DNA of 64,000 nucleotides from an uncultured Eubacterium sp. (GTDB lineage Bacteria; Bacillota; Clostridia; Lachnospirales; CAG-274): NCBI GenBank assembly GCA_900551755.1, contig URXK01000001.1, forward strand, positions 248,001-312,000. Reading direction: 5' to 3'. Made by a program: the position numbers and the translations under genes. The notes beneath the pieces were generated by a model. It was not told the DNA's origin, made no database searches, and saw nothing but the letters and a program-made list of their open reading frames with translations. Numbering within the stretch: position 1 is the stretch's first letter; the number at the start of each line of letters is the position of its first letter. Shown here piece after piece: positions 60,885 through 64,000 of this stretch.

Positions 60885-61229
60885 ATGCCATTTATTAACA
60901 CTAAAATAAATACAACATTAACAAAAGAAAAAAGAGATACTATTAAGAGTAAGTTAGGTCAAGCAATTACAGCAATACCAGGAAAAAGTGAAGCCTGGCT
61001 TATGGTAGGTTTTGAAGAAAATGTACCTTTATATTTTAAGGGTAGCGATGATGGTTTAATTGCTTTTGTTGAAGTTAAGGTTTATGGTAAAGCAAGCAAA
61101 GATGCTTTTAATAATCTTACTGTTAAGATATGCAAAATATATAATGAGGAGCTTAATATTGACCCAGCTAAAATATATATTAAGTATGAAGAAGTTGAAA
61201 ATTGGGGCTGGAATGGTAGTAATTTTTAA
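60885..61229 (+). CDS. Macrophage migration inhibitory factor (MIF)-like tautomerase
   Basis: 114 residues of the tautomerase/MIF superfamily. MPFINTKIN supplies the catalytic Pro1 after Met removal, K33-type Lys lies in AITAIPGKSEAWLMVGFEE, and the C-terminal WGWNGSNF matches the MIF NVGWNNSTF block. Family members show phenylpyruvate keto-enol tautomerase activity. No signal peptide. It is separated from groEL by a short region with a dyad. Confidence 0.88.
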   Translation: MPFINTKINTTLTKEKRDTIKSKLGQAITAIPGKSEAWLMVGFEENVPLYFKGSDDGLIAFVEVKVYGKASKDAFNNLTVKICKIYNEELNIDPAKIYIKYEEVENWGWNGSNF

Positions 61230-61257
61230 AAAAGATGGCACAGTCCATCTTTTTTTA
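61228..61257. terminator. Bidirectional terminator
   Basis: Stem AAAAGATGG/CCATCTTTT, 6-base loop, A-run left and T7 right, between the MIF-like gene and convergent azlD. Confidence 0.85.
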
Positions 61258-61584
61258 ATTAAATACAAATTGTACTAAAAGCATATAGCAAATTGTTCCA
61301 CCAGCAATTGATAAAAGCATTTGTCTTTTATATAGATGAAGGCAAATAACAAGAATAATTGAAATAGCCTCGGGTATACCGTGAGTACCACCTAAAATAC
61401 TTAAATTTTTTAAGCAATATACAACAAGCATACCAAATACTGCACCAGGAAGAACTTTGCCTAAATATTGTATGTATTTTGGTGTAGGTTTGCCAGCAGG
61501 AAATACTATAAAAGGAAGAAATCTAGTAATCATAGTGCCTAAGACAACCATTCCTATAGTAATAATTTGTTGAGTTAATGTCAT
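61255..61584 (-). CDS. azlD: AzlD-family branched-chain amino acid export subunit
   Basis: 109 residues, about four transmembrane helices, with the [30 protein letters not shown] signature (about 20-50). Small partner of AzlC. The start shares a base with the azlC stop. Confidence 0.88.
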   Translation of the reverse strand: MTLTQQIITIGMVVLGTMITRFLPFIVFPAGKPTPKYIQYLGKVLPGAVFGMLVVYCLKNLSILGGTHGIPEAISIILVICLHLYKRQMLLSIAGGTICYMLLVQFVFN

Positions 61585-62285
61585 TACAATTCCTCCTTAT
61601 CTAATGTCTTTCTGCCTAAGGTGAGCAGGGCAATAATACCAATCATTGCAGGAATAATAAAGTTATTTGCTCCAAAGGCAATAAGGCATATTACTGATAC
61701 TACAATTCCTATAATAGAGTTAATATGTTTTTTATCCTTTAACCATTGTTCCATAAAAATAACAACAAACATAGCTGTCATAACAAAATCTAATCCCTTT
61801 GTATTAAACTTAATAAGTGAACCACATATACCGCCTAATGTTGCACCCAAAACCCAGTAAAAATGATTAAGAAAAGTAACAAAGAACATAAACCAACTTT
61901 TATCCACATCTTTAGGAATATTTGCTGTGTAGTTAATAGAAAAACTTTCGTCACACATACCAAATATCAAGTATAACTTCTTCCAGCCAGTCCCTTTATA
62001 TTTATCAAGCATAGCTATACCGTAGAATAAGTGTCTTGCATTAATCATTAGAGCCATTGCAAGGGCTTGAATAGGGTTAAAAGCTCCTAACAACATATTA
62101 ACTGTTATAAATTCTATAGAACCTGCAAAAATAACTAGGCTCATAACCATAGGATACCAAAAACTAAAGCCAGACACATTCATATAAATGCCGTAAGTTA
62201 GTCCTAAAAACCAAAAGCCAGCAAAAATAGGAATAGTGTGGGGAAAAGCAGCTTTAAATGCTTTTGTTATCTTATTTTTATTCAT
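61584..62285 (-). CDS. azlC: AzlC-family branched-chain amino acid permease
   Basis: 233 residues, about seven helices. [48 protein letters not shown] and [11 protein letters not shown] are characteristic. With AzlD it exports branched-chain amino acids or analogues such as azaleucine. A CodY/Lrp-type target in many Firmicutes; regulation here not visible. Confidence 0.9.
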   Translation of the reverse strand: MNKNKITKAFKAAFPHTIPIFAGFWFLGLTYGIYMNVSGFSFWYPMVMSLVIFAGSIEFITVNMLLGAFNPIQALAMALMINARHLFYGIAMLDKYKGTGWKKLYLIFGMCDESFSINYTANIPKDVDKSWFMFFVTFLNHFYWVLGATLGGICGSLIKFNTKGLDFVMTAMFVVIFMEQWLKDKKHINSIIGIVVSVICLIAFGANNFIIPAMIGIIALLTLGRKTLDKEEL

Positions 62286-62315
62286 AAATATTACACTCCA
62301 GTCGCATTTTTTAAC

Positions 62316-62345
62316 ATAAAAAAGAGGGCTGTATAAACAGCCCCC
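62316..62345 (-). terminator. Terminator of the pyruvate:ferredoxin oxidoreductase gene
   Basis: Minus-strand stem GGGCTGT/ACAGCCC, 4-base loop, T6 exit. Confidence 0.85.
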
Positions 62346-62379
62346 TAAATTTATATTAAGCTAATATATCAAATACAAA

Positions 62380-64000
62380 TTAGTTGTTTTCAGCAGCTAA
62401 CTTCTTGTAACCTTCAAGTCTTCTCTTAGCATCAGCAGCACACTTATCGAATAACTCTTCAGCTACATCTGGGAATGCCTTAACAAGTGAAGTATATCTT
62501 ACTTCGCCCTTAATGAATTCCTTGAAGTCACCAGTAGGTTCCTTAGAATCTAATGTGAATACTTCACCAACTGGATTGTATCTGTATAACTGCCAGTAAC
62601 CGCAGTCAACAGCCTTCTTAGCTTCAAGATGGAAGTTAGTTCTTAAACCGTGGTTGATACAAGGAGCGTATGCAATGATTAATGATGGACCGTGGTAAGC
62701 TTCAGCTTCCTTAAGAGCCTTCATTAACTGTGCCTTATCAGCACCCATACAAACCTGAGCAACATATACATAACCGTAGCTCTTAGCAATCATACCTAAG
62801 TCCTTCTTACGAACTCTCTTACCAGAAGCAGCAAACTTAGCGATTGCAGCAGTAGGAGTAGCCTTAGAAGCCTGACCACCAGTGTTAGAGTAAACTTCTG
62901 TATCGAATACGAATACATTTACATCTTCACCAGAAGCTAATACATGGTCAACACCGCCGAAGCCGATGTCGTAAGCCCAACCGTCACCACCGAAAATCCA
63001 CTGGCTCTTCTTAACTAACATATCCTTGTGAGCAAGTACATACTTGCAATCATCACAATCAGGATTTGCAGCTTCGATAGCAGCAACTAAAGCTGCTGAA
63101 GTAGCCTTAGACTCTTCGCCGTCAAACATAGTATCTAACCAAGCCTGAGCAGCTGTCTTAACATCACCCTCTGGAGCATTAGCAACAATGTTAGTTACCT
63201 TTTCAGCAAGTAACTCTCTCTGCTGCTTAACACCAGTGTACATACCATAACCAAATTCAGCATTATCCTCGAATAATGAGTTACACCAAGCTGGACCGTG
63301 GCCATCAGCATTAGTAGTGTAAGGAGTAGAAGGTGCAGAACCACCCCAGATTGAAGAACAACCTGTAGCATTAGCAATGTACATTCTATCACCGAATAAC
63401 TGAGTAATTAATCTAGCGTAAGCTGTTTCAGCACAACCGCCACAAGAACCTGAGAATTCAAGTAATGGCTGCTGGAACTGAGAACCCTTAACAGAGTACT
63501 TATCCTCTGGGTTAGCCTTTGGAGCAAGAGCGATAGCATAATCCCAAGCTTCAACCTGGTCTCTAGCATCATCAATAGGAACCATCTTAAGTGGGTCACT
63601 CTTACCAGCTAATGGACAAGATGCGATACAGTTACCACAACCTGTACAGTCCATAATATCTACCTGCATTACATAGTTGTAACCAGCTTCCTTACCCTTA
63701 CCAGCAACAGACTTTAATGAAGCTGGAGCGTTCTTAGCTTCTTCCTCAGTTAAAAGGAATGGTCTAATACAAGCGTGAGGACATACGAAAGCACACTGGT
63801 TACACTGGATACAGCTTGTTGGGTCCCAAGTAGGAACATTAATAGCAATACCTCTCTTTTCGTAAGCAGCAGTACCGTGCTCGAATGTACCATCTTCAAT
63901 ACCCTTGAATGCAGATACAGGAAGAGTATCACCCTTCTGAGCGTTCATTACATCAACAATGTTCTTGATGAAATCTGGTCTTTCAGAAGTTGCAGCAGCA
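62380..64000 (-). CDS. nifJ: Pyruvate:ferredoxin (flavodoxin) oxidoreductase, C-terminal part
   Basis: The reading frame stays open to the right edge, so this is the last ~540 residues of a protein of about 1,170. Oxidises pyruvate to acetyl-CoA + CO2 and reduces ferredoxin. Two 4Fe-4S motifs (CIQCNQCAFVCPHAC and CTGCGNCIASCP), a third-cluster region SGSCGGCAETAYARL, and the TPP-binding block GDGWAYDIGFGGVDHVL with DTEVYSNTGGQASKATP are intact. The internal Met at 63948 is not the true start. Confidence 0.95.
   Translation of the reverse strand, partial: AAATSERPDFIKNIVDVMNAQKGDTLPVSAFKGIEDGTFEHGTAAYEKRGIAINVPTWDPTSCIQCNQCAFVCPHACIRPFLLTEEEAKNAPASLKSVAGKGKEAGYNYVMQVDIMDCTGCGNCIASCPLAGKSDPLKMVPIDDARDQVEAWDYAIALAPKANPEDKYSVKGSQFQQPLLEFSGSCGGCAETAYARLITQLFGDRMYIANATGCSSIWGGSAPSTPYTTNADGHGPAWCNSLFEDNAEFGYGMYTGVKQQRELLAEKVTNIVANAPEGDVKTAAQAWLDTMFDGEESKATSAALVAAIEAANPDCDDCKYVLAHKDMLVKKSQWIFGGDGWAYDIGFGGVDHVLASGEDVNVFVFDTEVYSNTGGQASKATPTAAIAKFAASGKRVRKKDLGMIAKSYGYVYVAQVCMGADKAQLMKALKEAEAYHGPSLIIAYAPCINHGLRTNFHLEAKKAVDCGYWQLYRYNPVGEVFTLDSKEPTGDFKEFIKGEVRYTSLVKAFPDVAEELFDKCAADAKRRLEGYKKLAAENN

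Overview
The window is AT-rich bacterial chromosome with mostly tightly packed genes and strong AGGAGG-type ribosome binding sites. An anaerobic, endospore-forming clostridium is indicated by spo0A, spoIVB, a GerMN-domain protein, pyruvate:ferredoxin oxidoreductase, pyruvate phosphate dikinase and rubrerythrin. A bile salt hydrolase and hexuronate (pectin/glucuronate) catabolism point to an animal gut. I infer a Lachnospiraceae-like organism; genus and species cannot be set from the sequence alone. No phage, CRISPR array, intact insertion sequence or classical defence island is visible.

Layout. 1-3.5 kb: minus-strand uxaB-uxaA-uxaC hexuronate operon, running off the left edge. 3.7-8.7 kb: D,D-carboxypeptidase, a small helix-hairpin-helix protein, then a response regulator/histidine kinase/GerMN envelope unit. 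8.8-13.4 kb: Lrp regulator, HD and HAD hydrolases, sugar-acid dehydrogenase, miaB. 13.5-17.5 kb: GNAT acetyltransferase, DUF4364 protein, and an ArsC/Spx-like gene coupled to a fused feoAB. 17.7-21.1 kb: lipoprotein and the metNIQ methionine importer. 21.1-25 kb: GNAT, bile salt hydrolase, two tRNAs flanking a decayed repeat, HD protein and stalk-domain protein. 25.1-29.1 kb: D,D-carboxypeptidase, pseudouridine synthase, spoIVB, spo0A. 29.3-43.4 kb: housekeeping run mutS2, response regulator, secG, rnr, comM, dprA, topA, a shortened codY, DUF402, radC, pspC and glycyl-tRNA synthetase. 43.5-48.4 kb: ppdK, rubrerythrin and a BirA-controlled bioB-bioY pair. 48.4-52.8 kb: MetE-like enzyme, Crp/Fnr regulator with an EamA transporter, divergent ferredoxin-like protein, and a mosaic of interspersed palindromic repeats. 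52.8-57 kb: leuS, an untracked 48-codon gene whose start lies in a strong hairpin, and a two-gene Cys-rich/membrane protein unit. 57-64 kb: ogg, DUF554, groESL with CIRCE, a MIF-like protein, azlCD, and the C-terminal part of pyruvate:ferredoxin oxidoreductase.

The most unusual items are two global regulators that look mechanistically altered: a CodY lacking most of its amino-acid-sensing GAF domain, and a Spo0A whose receiver domain has lost most of its phosphorylation residues. Several specific DNA dyads also stand out: a BirA operator, a Crp-like dyad near -41 of the ferredoxin gene, palindromes within the promoters of a lipoprotein gene and the MetE-like gene, a Spo0A box in the DUF4364 promoter, and the translation-start hairpin of the 48-codon gene.
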